Assembly: GCA_002392625.1 (NCBI GenBank)
Contig: DGHJ01000028.1
Coordinates: forward strand, 8,517-21,691
Source: Oscillospiraceae bacterium UBA3851
GTDB taxonomy: Bacteria; Bacillota; Clostridia; Oscillospirales; Oscillospiraceae
Length of the DNA stretch: 13,175 nt
Reading direction: 5' to 3'
In this document: one piece after another, positions 1 to 8,125 of the stretch
Position numbering within the stretch: position 1 is the first letter of the stretch
Layout: each line of letters begins with the position of its first letter
Position numbers and translations under genes: made by a program
Notes under the pieces: generated by a model
The model's database searches: none
What the model was told of the DNA's origin: nothing
Seen by the model: only the letters and a program-made list of their open reading frames with translations

Positions 1-1203
1 CCCAGCCCCACCACCGCCGCCCACATGCTGGAGGATATGGACGGCAAGATCGACGGCATCGTGGACGGGGGCCCCTGCGCGGTGGGCGTGGAGAGCACCA
101 TCATCGACCTGACGGTGACGCCGCCCCGGCTGCTGCGGCCCGGCGGACTGCCGCTGGAGGAGCTGCGGGCCGTGCTGGGCGAGGTGGCTGTGGACAAGGC
201 GGTGACGGAGAAGCTTGGGGAGGGGGAGCGCCCCCGCGCCCCCGGCATGAAGTACCGCCACTATGCCCCCAAGGCCCCGGTGACGGTGGTCACGGGGCAT
301 CCCGCCCGCTCTGCAGCCTACATACGCGCCCATCTGGGCGAAAAGGTCGGCGTCATCTGCTTCGACGAGTTCGCCGCGCAGTTTGCCGGCCATACCGTCC
401 ACACGCTGGGCGCCGCTGATGACGGTCTTTCTCACGCGCAGCGCGTGTTTGACGCCTTGCGCGCCTTTGACGGATCCGACGTTTCCCACATCTACGCCCA
501 GTGTCCCGACGATGCCGGTCTCGGCCTGGCGGTGGGCAACCGACTGAAAAAAGCCGCAGGCTTCCACGTGGTCCGGGCGGAGGATCCCATCGTCATCGGT
601 CTTACCGGCCCCACGGGGGCGGGGAAGACCAGCGCCCTCAATGCATTGAAAAAAATGGGCGGCCTCATCTTGGACTGCGACGCCATCTACCATGAGATGC
701 TTCGCACCGATGAGGGCCTGCGCCGGGCTATCACCGACGCCTTCGGCGACGTGTTCAATGAGAACGGTTTGGACCGGCAGAAGCTGGGCGCCATCGTGTT
801 TGCAGACAGCTCGGCCATGGACCGGCTCAATGCCATTATCTATGCGTACATCCCCCGCGAGGTGGAGCGCCGCATCGACGAAACGGACGCGCCCATCGTG
901 GGCATCGACGCCATCAACCTTTTTGAGAGCGGCATGGACCGCCTGTGCCACCGTACGGTTGGCCTGCTGGCCCCGCCGGAGATGCGTCTGCGGCGGATCA
1001 TGGCGCGGGACGGCATCGGCGAGGAATACGCCCGGCTCCGCATCGCCGCTCAGAAGGGGGACGACTTCTACCGCCTGCACTGCACGGATATCCTGACGAA
1101 CGACGCGGCCAGCGCCGCTGCATTTGAGATCAAGGCGACTGCCTTTTTCTGCCATATCATCCAAGAGATCAAAAATCATAAGGAGGAAAGCAACCATGAG
1201 TGA
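1..1203 (+). CDS. Sua5 (threonylcarbamoyl-AMP synthase) fused to dephospho-CoA kinase (CoaE); 5' end outside window
   Basis: The frame is open from base 1 and starts upstream of the window; the first in-window ATG (25) is internal because the preceding codons read SPTTAAH, a Sua5/YrdC motif. The visible part holds the end of the YrdC domain (DGGPCAVGVESTIIDL, LLRPGG), the Sua5 linker (PRAPGMKYRHYAPKAPV, about nt 229-280) and the small Sua5 domain ending at about nt 560 (GLGLAVGNRLKKAA). With no stop it continues at about nt 583 into a complete P-loop kinase of some 206 residues: GPTGAGKT Walker A, LDCDAIYHEML, and a C-terminal RIAAQKGDDFY region typical of CoaE. Sua5 makes threonylcarbamoyl-AMP for t6A37 of ANN-decoding tRNAs; CoaE phosphorylates dephospho-CoA. 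Both are cytosolic. The P-loop differs from the usual GGIGSGK form, so the kinase call is a little less certain than the Sua5 call. The stop overlaps the next gene's start by 8 nt. Confidence 0.88.
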   Translation, partial: PSPTTAAHMLEDMDGKIDGIVDGGPCAVGVESTIIDLTVTPPRLLRPGGLPLEELRAVLGEVAVDKAVTEKLGEGERPRAPGMKYRHYAPKAPVTVVTGHPARSAAYIRAHLGEKVGVICFDEFAAQFAGHTVHTLGAADDGLSHAQRVFDALRAFDGSDVSHIYAQCPDDAGLGLAVGNRLKKAAGFHVVRAEDPIVIGLTGPTGAGKTSALNALKKMGGLILDCDAIYHEMLRTDEGLRRAITDAFGDVFNENGLDRQKLGAIVFADSSAMDRLNAIIYAYIPREVERRIDETDAPIVGIDAINLFESGMDRLCHRTVGLLAPPEMRLRRIMARDGIGEEYARLRIAAQKGDDFYRLHCTDILTNDAASAAAFEIKATAFFCHIIQEIKNHKEESNHE

Positions 1204-2593
1204 AGAGATGAAGACCCGCAAGGAGAAGGTCCTGAGCAGCCCCAAGAACGGCTACGACCGCATGGACTGCGCCGAGCGCCAGGCCATGGAGGACTACTGC
1301 CAGGCCTACAAGGACTTTCTGGACAGAGGCAAGACGGAGCGCCTGTGCGTCATGCGCGCCGTGGAGCTGGCTGAGGCCAAGGGCTTCGTGCCCTTCTGCC
1401 GCGGCATGGAGCTGAAGCCCGGCGACAAGGTCTACACCGTCAACCGCGCCAAGAACGTGATGCTGGCCGTGATCGGCGAAAAGTCCCTGGCCGAGGGCGT
1501 GCAGATCACCGCCTCCCACATCGACTCCCCCCGCCTGGATCTGAAGCCCACCCCTCTATACGAGGACGACGAGATGGCCTACTTCAAGACCCACTATTAC
1601 GGCGGCATCCGCAAATACCAGTGGGTCACCATCCCCCTGGAGCTGCGGGGCGTGGTGGCGCTGAAGGACGGCTCCGTGGTGAACGTGGCCCTGGGCGTGG
1701 GCGACGAGCCCAAGTTCGTCATCACCGACCTGCTGCCCCACCTGGGCGGCGAGCAGGGCAAGAAGCCCCTCAACGAGGCCATTACCGGCGAGGGTCTCAA
1801 CGTGCTGCTGGGCAGTGAGCCCGTGGGCGAAGCCGGCGAGAGCGATCGCATCAAGCTCCACGTGATGGAGAAGCTCCACGAGAAGTACGGCATCACCGAG
1901 GCGGACTTCATCTCCGCCGAGATCGAGGTGGTCCCCGCCGCCAATGCCACCGACATCGGCCTGGACGCCAGCCTCATCGGCGCCTACGGCCACGACGACC
2001 GGGTCTGCGGCTACGCCGCCCTCCGGGCCATTCTGGATCTGGACACCGTGCCCGCCAAGACTGCCGTGTGCATGCTGGCGGACAAGGAGGAGATCGGCTC
2101 CATGGGCGTAACGGGCATGCAGTCCGCCGCCTTCGATACCTTCATCAACGATCTGTGCGACATTCAGAACGTGCCCCTGCGGGTCTGCTATGAAAACGCC
2201 TTCTGCCTGAGCACCGACGTCACCGCCGCCTACGATCCCCTGTACGCTGAGGTGTACGAGCGGCGCAACAGCGCCCACATCAACTACGGCGTGGGCCTGG
2301 CCAAGTACACCGGCGCCCGCGGCAAGGGCGGCTGCAACGACGCCAACGCTGAGACCGTGGCCTACGTCCGCCGCATTCTGGACGAGAAGAACGTGGTGTG
2401 GCAGATGGCCGAGCTGGGCAAGATCGACGCCGGCGGCGGCGGCACCGTGGCCCAGTACATGGCCAACCGCAACATTGCCACCCTGGACGCCGGCGTGCCC
2501 GTGCTGAGCATGCACGCTCCCTTCGAGGTGGTCAGCAAGCTGGACTGCTACATGACCTACAAGGGCTGCAAGGCCATCTACGAGGCGGAGTAA
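1196..2593 (+). CDS. M18 family metallo-aminopeptidase
   Basis: A 465-residue protein of the M18 (aspartyl aminopeptidase-like) family, a cytosolic dinuclear-zinc exopeptidase that removes N-terminal residues from peptides. The expected metal and catalytic residues are visible: H108 in SHIDSPRLDLKP, D267 in YGHDDRVC, the Glu pair E298-E299 in ADKEEIGS, D341 in LSTDVTAAYDP, and H440 near the C terminus in VLSMHAPFE. Length fits the clostridial M18 group. The start at 1196 is chosen because a strong site (AAGGAGG, from about 1181) precedes it; the frame is open further upstream but that part lies inside coaE. It overlaps the sua5-coaE stop by 8 nt, so translation is probably coupled. Codon use is strongly C/G-ending, suggesting good expression. 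Which N-terminal residues it prefers cannot be read from the sequence. Confidence 0.95.
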   Translation: MSEEMKTRKEKVLSSPKNGYDRMDCAERQAMEDYCQAYKDFLDRGKTERLCVMRAVELAEAKGFVPFCRGMELKPGDKVYTVNRAKNVMLAVIGEKSLAEGVQITASHIDSPRLDLKPTPLYEDDEMAYFKTHYYGGIRKYQWVTIPLELRGVVALKDGSVVNVALGVGDEPKFVITDLLPHLGGEQGKKPLNEAITGEGLNVLLGSEPVGEAGESDRIKLHVMEKLHEKYGITEADFISAEIEVVPAANATDIGLDASLIGAYGHDDRVCGYAALRAILDLDTVPAKTAVCMLADKEEIGSMGVTGMQSAAFDTFINDLCDIQNVPLRVCYENAFCLSTDVTAAYDPLYAEVYERRNSAHINYGVGLAKYTGARGKGGCNDANAETVAYVRRILDEKNVVWQMAELGKIDAGGGGTVAQYMANRNIATLDAGVPVLSMHAPFEVVSKLDCYMTYKGCKAIYEAE

Positions 2594-2625
2594 GCGAACA
2601 TATGAAAGGACGTGCTGTTTCACGT

Positions 2626-2663
2626 CTGTTATTGCGAGGCCCCAACGGGGCCGTGGCAATCCG
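2626..2663 (-). repeat. REP-like palindrome, copy 1
   Basis: An imperfect hairpin: outer arms ATTGC (2631-2635) and GCAAT (2656-2660), inner arms GGCCCC (2638-2643) and GGGGCC (2647-2652) around AAC. Read on the minus strand it begins GGATTGCCACG and ends CTCGCAAT, the same ends as the two copies at 11985-12069. It lies between the M18 gene and the terminator. Similar short palindromes are dispersed in intergenic DNA of many bacteria; genome-wide copy number cannot be judged here. Confidence 0.75.
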
Positions 2664-2692
2664 ATATTTCTAAGCTTGAAATCAGATTCCCA

Positions 2693-2727
2693 AAGAAAAC
2701 GCCACCCCAAAAAGGTGGCGTTTTCTT
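2693..2727. terminator. Rho-independent terminator, probably bidirectional
   Basis: A perfect 14-bp inverted repeat: AAGAAAACGCCACC (2693-2706), a 7-nt loop, then its exact complement (2714-2727). The + strand transcript ends in a U-rich stretch (GUUUUCUU); the A-rich 5' arm gives the same on the other strand. It separates the sua5-coaE/M18 unit from tepA. Confidence 0.9.
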
Positions 2728-2777
2728 GTGCATAAAAAGGTAATATAGATGCATCCTAACTCAAAAGGAGGGTGCAA

Positions 2778-3494
2778 ATGAGCAAGGACAATCAGTATAA
2801 AAACGAAAACGAATTCACCCCGGAGAACAACGACACACCCCAGCAGCAGATCGTGGACATGGGCTCCTCGGTGGTCACCAACCGCCACGGAACCATCCAC
2901 TGCCTGACCATCATCGGCCAGGTGGAGGGCCACATGCTGCTGCCCGGCAGCAGCAAGACCACCAAGTATGAGCACGTGCTGCCCCTGCTGGCGGCCATTG
3001 AGGAGAGCGACGACGTGGACGGCCTGCTGGTGCTGCTGAACACCGTGGGCGGCGATATTGAGGCGGGCCTGGCCATCGCGGAGCTGATCGCCGGGATGCG
3101 CAAGCCCACCGTCACGCTGGTGCTGGGCGGCGGACACTCCATCGGCATCCCGCTGGCGGTGTCCGGCAAGGTGACCATGATCGCGCCGTCTGCGTCCATG
3201 ACCATCCATCCGGTTCGCATGTCCGGCACGGTCATCGCTGTGCCGGCGACCTACCAGTACTTTGACCGCATCCAGGAGCGGATCATCGCCTTCGTGGCCA
3301 AGAATTCCCACATCAGCGCCGACCGGTTCCGGGCCTTGATGCTGGCCACCGGCGACATGGCCAACGACGTGGGCAGCGTCGTCTACGGCGAGGAGGCGGT
3401 GGAGCTGGGCCTTATGGACCAGATCGGCACCCTGTCCGACGCGCTGAACTGCCTCTATGAGATGATCGACCACAATAAGCAGCAGGAGAGCTGA
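2778..3494 (+). CDS. tepA: ClpP-like serine protease of the TepA (translocation-enhancing protein) type
   Basis: A 238-residue ClpP/crotonase-fold protein. The nucleophile region GGGHSIGIPLA puts the catalytic serine at S121, and the histidine follows at H144 in SMTIHPVRMSG; both are at the spacing expected for ClpP proteases. The LLNTVGGDIEAGLAIAELI stretch (about 87-105) is the usual substrate-binding strand and helix. The N-terminal 25 residues are polar and probably flexible. The motif combination matches TepA (YmfB in Bacillus), implicated in protein export or signal-peptide handling, rather than housekeeping ClpP; no signal peptide or membrane segment is seen, so it should be cytosolic. 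ATG 2778 is chosen for its AGGAGG at 2766-2771; the in-frame GTG at 2772 overlaps that site. It stands alone between terminators. I see no convincing promoter at 2728-2777; TAATAT at 2741 lacks a good -35 box. Confidence 0.9.
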   Translation: MSKDNQYKNENEFTPENNDTPQQQIVDMGSSVVTNRHGTIHCLTIIGQVEGHMLLPGSSKTTKYEHVLPLLAAIEESDDVDGLLVLLNTVGGDIEAGLAIAELIAGMRKPTVTLVLGGGHSIGIPLAVSGKVTMIAPSASMTIHPVRMSGTVIAVPATYQYFDRIQERIIAFVAKNSHISADRFRALMLATGDMANDVGSVVYGEEAVELGLMDQIGTLSDALNCLYEMIDHNKQQES

Positions 3495-3517
3495 CCGCGC
3501 GGCCGGCTCTCCTGTTT
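3483..3517 (+). terminator. Probable terminator hairpin over the tepA stop codon
   Basis: CAGGAGAGC (3483-3491) pairs perfectly with GCTCTCCTG (3506-3514), with a GC-rich 14-nt loop that can pair internally, followed by only TTT. The stop TGA (3492-3494) lies at the start of the loop. The short T run makes termination efficiency uncertain. Confidence 0.55.
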
Positions 3518-3534
3518 CATCTGCAAGAAACACC

Positions 3535-3587
3535 GGCGGCTTGGTCCTTTTTCATGTTTGTAGGCGGGTTGGTCCTTTTTCATGTTT
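3535..3587. repeat. Tandem duplication, two 25-nt copies with 28-bp period
   Basis: Copies at 3535-3559 and 3563-3587 match at 24 of 25 positions, sharing GGCGG and an exact 19-nt core TTGGTCCTTTTTCATGTTT (3541-3559 and 3569-3587). The second copy abuts the -35 box of the smc promoter. It may be a regulator binding site pair or a simple slippage product; the sequence does not decide. Confidence 0.85.
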
Positions 3588-3590
3588 TTC

Positions 3591-3619
3591 TTGAAAAATC
3601 CGGCCCGCCTTGCTATACT
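3591..3619 (+). promoter_or_regulatory. Sigma-A promoter of the smc operon
   Basis: The -35 box TTGAAA (3591-3596) and -10 box TATACT (3614-3619) are separated by 17 bp, and TG at 3611-3612 forms an extended -10 element. Transcription should start near 3626, giving a leader of about 33 nt. The -35 box sits inside a palindrome (TTTTTC 3585-3590, GAAAAA 3593-3598), itself flanked by AGGCGGG (3562-3568) and its complement CCCGCCT (3604-3610), which could form an operator. Confidence 0.8.
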
Positions 3620-3658
3620 TACTATGTATTACCATGCGCATATAAAGAGGTGAACAGA

Positions 3659-6600
3659 TTGTACTTAAAGGCACTGGAAATCCAAGGCTTCAAGAGCTTT
3701 CCCGATAAAACCGTATTGAACTTCGGCTCGGACATCACCGCTATCGTAGGCCCCAACGGCTCCGGCAAGTCCAACATCTCCGACGCCATCCGCTGGGTCA
3801 TGGGCGAGCAGAACAGCCGCCAGCTCCGGGGCACCAAGATGGAGGACGTGATCTTCGGCGGCACCGAGAAGCGCGGCCCCATGGGCTTTGCCCAGGTGAC
3901 GCTGGTCATCGACAACACCGAGCACATCTTTCCCCGCGACGAGGCGGAGGTGGCGGTGACTCGCCGCTACTACCGCAGCGGGGAGAGCGAATACTACATC
4001 AACCGACAGTCCGTCCGCTTGAAGGACGTGAACGAGCTGTTCATGGACACCGGCATGGGCCGGGAGGGCTATTCCATCATCGGCCAGGGCAAGATCGACG
4101 AGATATTGTCCGTCAAGTCCGGTGAGCGCCGCGAGATCTTTGAGGAGGCGGCGGGCATCTCCAAGTTCCGCCACCGCAAGGAGGAGGCGGAGCGCAAGCT
4201 GGAGCGCACCGAGGAGAATCTGGTCCGCATCAACGACAAGATCGCCGAGCTGGAGCTGCAGGTGGAGCCGCTGCGCGAGCAGGCGGAGAAGGCGAAGAAG
4301 TACCTCATCCTGCGGGACGAGCTGCGTGTGCTGGAGATCAGCGTGTGGCTGGAGCAGCTGCAGAATCTCAAGACCGCCGCCCTGAAGCTGAAAACCGACT
4401 GCGAGACCGCCCGCGCCGACCGGGACGCCGCCAAGGAGGCGGTGGACGCGGTGTTCGGCGAAGAGGCGGAGTGCGCCCGGCTGACCCAGGAGAACGACGT
4501 GGCCGCCGAGGCCGTCCGCAAGGACGTGTCGGCCCTGGATGCCGCCGCCGCCGAGGCAGAGAGCGCCATCGCCGTGCTGGAGACCACCATTTCTCACAAC
4601 GACGAATCCCTGCGCCGCTTGGAGCAGGAGATGAGCGAGAGCGCCGGCCGCACGGAGAATCTCCGTGCCCAGACGGAGGAGAAGAACCGCCGCCTGGACG
4701 CCATCGACGCAGAGTCAGCCGCACTGGAGGGCGAGATCGACGCGCTGCTCTCTCAGGTGCGGCAGATCGCCGGGAACGCCGACTCCGCCGCCCAGGAGGC
4801 CACGGCCCTCCAGGCCCGTGAGACGCTGGCCCTGTCCGCCGCCGCCCAGGCGCGGATGGAGCTGAGCGCCCTCCAGGCCACGGTGGATGGAGCCGGGGAG
4901 CGCCGCGCCGCGCTGGAGCGGGATCTGGCCGCGTCGGCAGAGAAGCTGGATGCCGCCCAGGCGGAGGCGAAACAAAACCGCCACGCGCTGGAGGAGGCCC
5001 GTGAGGAGGCCCAGGCCATCGCCAACGTCATCCAGGGCCATTCCATGAAAATGGACGGCCGCCGCAGACGCGCTCAGGAGGCCCAGGACGCCAGGGTCAA
5101 GCTGACCATGGACGTGGGCGCCCTGGAAAACCGCATCCACCTGCTCACGGAGATGGAGAAGGAGTACGAGGGCTTTTCAAAGGCCGTCAAGACGGTGATG
5201 CAGGCCTCGGAGCGCCAGGCTTTGCGGGGCATCCACGCCCCGGTGGCCAGCCTCATGACCACCGACGAGCGCTACACCGTGGCCATGGAGATCGCTTTGG
5301 GCGCCGCCATGCAGAACATCGTGGTGGACCGGGAGGAGGATGCCAAGGCCGCCATCGGGTACCTCAAGCAGCGTGACGCGGGCCGGGCCACTTTCCTGCC
5401 GCTGACCGCCATCCGCGGCGACGTGCTGCGCCAGAAGGGCGTGGAGAACGAATACGGCTTCGTGGGCATTGCCAGCGACCTGGTGCGCCACGATCAGAAA
5501 TACGACGAGATCTTCCACAATCTCCTGGGCCGCACCGTGGTGGTGGAGGACCTGGACTGCGGCATCGCCATGGCCCGGAAATACGGCAGCGCCTTCCGCA
5601 TCGTCACGCTGGACGGCCAGGTGATGAACCGGGGCGGCTCCATGACCGGCGGCTCAGTGAGCCGCACCGCCGGTGTGTTGAGCCGCGCCAACGAGCTCAA
5701 GCGTCTGGGCGGCCAGCTGGACGGCCTGCGGGAAAAGCTCCGCGACGCCGAGAAGCGGGCCGAGGAGACAGGCCGCGAGCTGCAAAAGGCCCAGTACGAG
5801 CTGGACGTGGCCAAAGAGCAGCAGCATAAGGCCGAGGAGGACGTCATCGCCCTGGAGGGCACAAAAAAGCAGTACGACGTGCTGCTGGATGGTTTGCGGG
5901 ATGCCCGTGAGGGCATGGAGCAGGAGCTGAACGAGCTGGCCCGGCGCCGCGCTGACAGCGAGGCGAAGATGGAGCAGCTGGACAAGACGATTGCCGAGAG
6001 TGAGGCGGAGGCCGCCGCGCTCCACGCGCAGATGGAGGCCAGCCAGGCCGGCCGCAGCGATCTGATGGATCAAAGCACCGCCCTGTCCGAGCAGATCAGC
6101 AGCAAGCGCGCCCAACAGGCCGCCCTGGCCGCCGAACAGCAGACTACACGCCGCGCCATCGAGGAGCTGGAGAATCTGCGCAATCAGCTGATGACCGACC
6201 GCACCGGCCGCCAGGAGCTATGCCGCCAGTTCACCGAGACCATCGAGAAGGCCCGCGCCGACGCGGCGGAGCACCGCCGCCAGGCGGACGACCTGCACGC
6301 CAAGGCCGATGCCCTGCGCGCCAGACTGGACGGACTCACCGCCCAAAAGCTGGAGCTTGAGGGCCGCCGCGGCTCCGTCATGCGCCGGATCGAGGAGCGC
6401 AACGAGACACTGCTCAACTGCACACAGGAGGTCAACCGTCTGGAGCAGAAGCTCAGCGCCAATGCCATGGAGGAGAAGACCATCCTCGACAAGCTGTGGG
6501 AGCACTACGAGCTGAGCCACTCTGACGCCGTGGCCCAGCGCGTCGAGCTGGAGAGCGTGGCCAAGGCTACCCGCCGCATCGCCGAGCTGAACCGATCTAT

Positions 6601-7228
6601 CAAGGCCCTGGGCACACCTAATATCGGCGCCATCGAGGAATACGACCGGGTCAACACCCGCTACACCTACCTCAGCGAGCAGCGCACCGACGTGGAAAAG
6701 GCCAAGGAGGAGCTGCTGGGCGTCATTGAGGAGATCACCAAGCAGATGACGGTGATCTTCGCCGAGCAGTTCAAGCTCCTGAATGAGAGCTTTCAGCAGA
6801 CGTTCCTGGAGCTTTTCGGCGGCGGTAAGGCCCAGCTGGAGCTGGAGGACGAGAAGGACATCCTCAACTGCGGCATCGAGATCAAGGTGCAGCCCCCCGG
6901 CAAGCAGCTCAAGACCATCACGCTGCTCTCCGGCGGCGAGAAGGCGTTTGTCGCTATCGCGCTGTACTTTGCCATTTTGAAGGTGCACCCCACGCCGTTC
7001 TGCGTCATGGACGAGATCGAGGCGGCGCTGGACGAGTCCAACGTGGTGCGCTTCGCCCGGTACATGCGCCGCATCGCCGGCAAGACCCAGTTTATCGTTA
7101 TCACCCACCGGCGCGGCACCATGGAGGAGGCCGACGTGCTTTACGGCGTCACCATGCAGGAGCGTGGCATCTCCCTGGTGCTGACGGCCAACCTCAACGA
7201 GCTGGCCAAGGAATATAAGATCAAATAG
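3659..7228 (+). CDS. smc: Chromosome segregation/condensation ATPase Smc
   Basis: A 1189-residue protein, the normal length for bacterial Smc, the ATPase of the Smc-ScpAB condensin. Order of parts: N-terminal ATPase half-domain with Walker A GPNGSGKS (31-38) and Q-loop (IIGQGKIDEIL, Q143); a long heptad-rich coiled coil (about 165-500); the hinge (about 502-680) with conserved glycines (NRGGSMTGGS, near 657); a second coiled coil; and a C-terminal half-domain with the ABC signature LLSGGEKAFVAIAL (near 1089) and Walker B FCVMDEIEAALDE (near 1113). The start is the TTG at 3659: it gives the canonical MYLKALEIQGFKSF N terminus and lies 5 nt after an AGAGGTGA ribosome site. The frame remains open upstream but that would translate the promoter. 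First gene of a long operon, followed by ftsY after 11 nt. In many Bacillota rnc precedes smc; here tepA does. Confidence 0.97.
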   Translation: MYLKALEIQGFKSFPDKTVLNFGSDITAIVGPNGSGKSNISDAIRWVMGEQNSRQLRGTKMEDVIFGGTEKRGPMGFAQVTLVIDNTEHIFPRDEAEVAVTRRYYRSGESEYYINRQSVRLKDVNELFMDTGMGREGYSIIGQGKIDEILSVKSGERREIFEEAAGISKFRHRKEEAERKLERTEENLVRINDKIAELELQVEPLREQAEKAKKYLILRDELRVLEISVWLEQLQNLKTAALKLKTDCETARADRDAAKEAVDAVFGEEAECARLTQENDVAAEAVRKDVSALDAAAAEAESAIAVLETTISHNDESLRRLEQEMSESAGRTENLRAQTEEKNRRLDAIDAESAALEGEIDALLSQVRQIAGNADSAAQEATALQARETLALSAAAQARMELSALQATVDGAGERRAALERDLAASAEKLDAAQAEAKQNRHALEEAREEAQAIANVIQGHSMKMDGRRRRAQEAQDARVKLTMDVGALENRIHLLTEMEKEYEGFSKAVKTVMQASERQALRGIHAPVASLMTTDERYTVAMEIALGAAMQNIVVDREEDAKAAIGYLKQRDAGRATFLPLTAIRGDVLRQKGVENEYGFVGIASDLVRHDQKYDEIFHNLLGRTVVVEDLDCGIAMARKYGSAFRIVTLDGQVMNRGGSMTGGSVSRTAGVLSRANELKRLGGQLDGLREKLRDAEKRAEETGRELQKAQYELDVAKEQQHKAEEDVIALEGTKKQYDVLLDGLRDAREGMEQELNELARRRADSEAKMEQLDKTIAESEAEAAALHAQMEASQAGRSDLMDQSTALSEQISSKRAQQAALAAEQQTTRRAIEELENLRNQLMTDRTGRQELCRQFTETIEKARADAAEHRRQADDLHAKADALRARLDGLTAQKLELEGRRGSVMRRIEERNETLLNCTQEVNRLEQKLSANAMEEKTILDKLWEHYELSHSDAVAQRVELESVAKATRRIAELNRSIKALGTPNIGAIEEYDRVNTRYTYLSEQRTDVEKAKEELLGVIEEITKQMTVIFAEQFKLLNESFQQTFLELFGGGKAQLELEDEKDILNCGIEIKVQPPGKQLKTITLLSGGEKAFVAIALYFAILKVHPTPFCVMDEIEAALDESNVVRFARYMRRIAGKTQFIVITHRRGTMEEADVLYGVTMQERGISLVLTANLNELAKEYKIK

Positions 7229-7239
7229 GAGGGACCGCA

Positions 7240-8109
7240 ATGGGTCTGTTTGCAAAACTGAAAAAAGCCTGGCTGGCGCCCATCTCCTGGGACACGCTGG
7301 ACGACGACTTTTACGACAATCTGGAGGAATCCCTTATCCTGGCCGACGTGGGCATGGAGCTGTCCGAGAACGCGGTGAAGGAGCTGCAGGAGCGAGCCTA
7401 TAAGGAGATGTATATGACCGGCGATCAGGTCAAGGGCGCCCTGCGGGATATTCTGGGCAAAAGCCTGAACGTGGGCGATCCGACCCTGAACGTGAAGAAC
7501 ACCCCCGCCGTGGTGCTTGTGATCGGCGTCAACGGCGTGGGCAAGACCACGTCCATCGGCAAGCTGGCCCACCGGCTGAAAAGGCAGGGCAAGAAGGTGC
7601 TGCTGTGCGCGGCGGATACCTTCCGCGCCGCCGCCGCCGATCAGCTGGAGATCTGGGCAAACCGCGCTGGGGTGGACATCGTCCGCCAGCACGAGGGCGC
7701 CGATCCCGGCGCCGTGCTGTTCGACGCCCTCCAGGCCGCCAAGGCCCGGAACGTGGACGTGGTGCTGTGCGACACCGCCGGCCGCCTTCACAACAAGGCT
7801 AACCTCATGAAGGAGCTTTCCAAGCTCCGCAAGATCATCGACCGGGAATGCCCGGACTCCTCCGTGGAGACGCTGCTGGTGCTGGACGCCACCACCGGGC
7901 AGAACGGCCTCATCCAGGCCAAGACCTTCAAGGAGACCGCCGGTCTCACCGGCATCGTCCTCACCAAGCTGGACGGCACCGCCAAGGGCGGCATCGTTAT
8001 CGCCATCGCAAAGGAGCTGGGCGTGCCCGTGAAATTCGTTGGCCTGGGCGAGGGGATCGACGACCTCCAGCCCTTTGACGCCGGGGAATTCCTGGCCGAT
8101 ATGTTCTGA
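7240..8109 (+). CDS. ftsY: Signal recognition particle receptor FtsY
   Basis: A 289-residue SRP GTPase, receptor for Ffh/4.5S RNA complexes bringing nascent membrane proteins to SecYEG. The NG domain is complete: N-domain helices (about 15-75), P-loop GVNGVGKTT (96-104), DTFRAAA (126-132), DTAGR (178-182), TKLDGTAKGG (242-251) and the closing GLGEGIDDLQPFDAGEFLADMF. The protein starts almost at the N domain, with only a short amphipathic stretch (MGLFAKLKKAW) that probably serves membrane attachment; the long acidic A domain of enterobacterial FtsY is absent, as in other Gram-positive forms. AGGAGGG (7227-7233) overlaps the smc stop and fixes the ATG at 7240. FtsY rather than Ffh because there is no methionine-rich M domain after the G domain. 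Confidence 0.96.
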   Translation: MGLFAKLKKAWLAPISWDTLDDDFYDNLEESLILADVGMELSENAVKELQERAYKEMYMTGDQVKGALRDILGKSLNVGDPTLNVKNTPAVVLVIGVNGVGKTTSIGKLAHRLKRQGKKVLLCAADTFRAAAADQLEIWANRAGVDIVRQHEGADPGAVLFDALQAAKARNVDVVLCDTAGRLHNKANLMKELSKLRKIIDRECPDSSVETLLVLDATTGQNGLIQAKTFKETAGLTGIVLTKLDGTAKGGIVIAIAKELGVPVKFVGLGEGIDDLQPFDAGEFLADMF

Positions 8110-8125
8110 AAGGGAGGGGATAGCC

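Noticed and set aside
547..553. AAAAAAG run at the end of the Sua5 domain as a possible programmed frameshift site
   Set aside because: The codon phase is wrong for a -1 slippery heptamer, and the zero frame already gives the expected Sua5 end and continues into CoaE.
2609..2626. Small hairpin GACGTG-CTGTTT-CACGTC after the M18 stop
   Set aside because: Only 6 bp with no T run; the strong terminator 70 nt downstream explains termination. It may belong to the border of the REP-like element.
1556..2710. Long open frame on the minus strand opposite the M18 gene (384 codons)
   Set aside because: It is a compositional shadow: the protein is low-complexity (V, H, G, A, Q, L rich), has no recognisable motif, and lies antisense to a clearly functional gene. 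The same applies to minus-strand frames at 2682-3533, 3665-4597, 6218-7255, 7141-8619, 7997-8905, 10025-11260 and 12037-13155.
2772..2777. GTG start for tepA at 2772
   Set aside because: It overlaps the AGGAGG ribosome site; ATG 2778 has ideal spacing.
3554..3658. Upstream extension of Smc by 35 residues
   Set aside because: The frame is open, but it would translate the -35/-10 promoter and the tandem repeat. The canonical Smc N terminus begins at TTG 3659, 5 nt after a good ribosome site.
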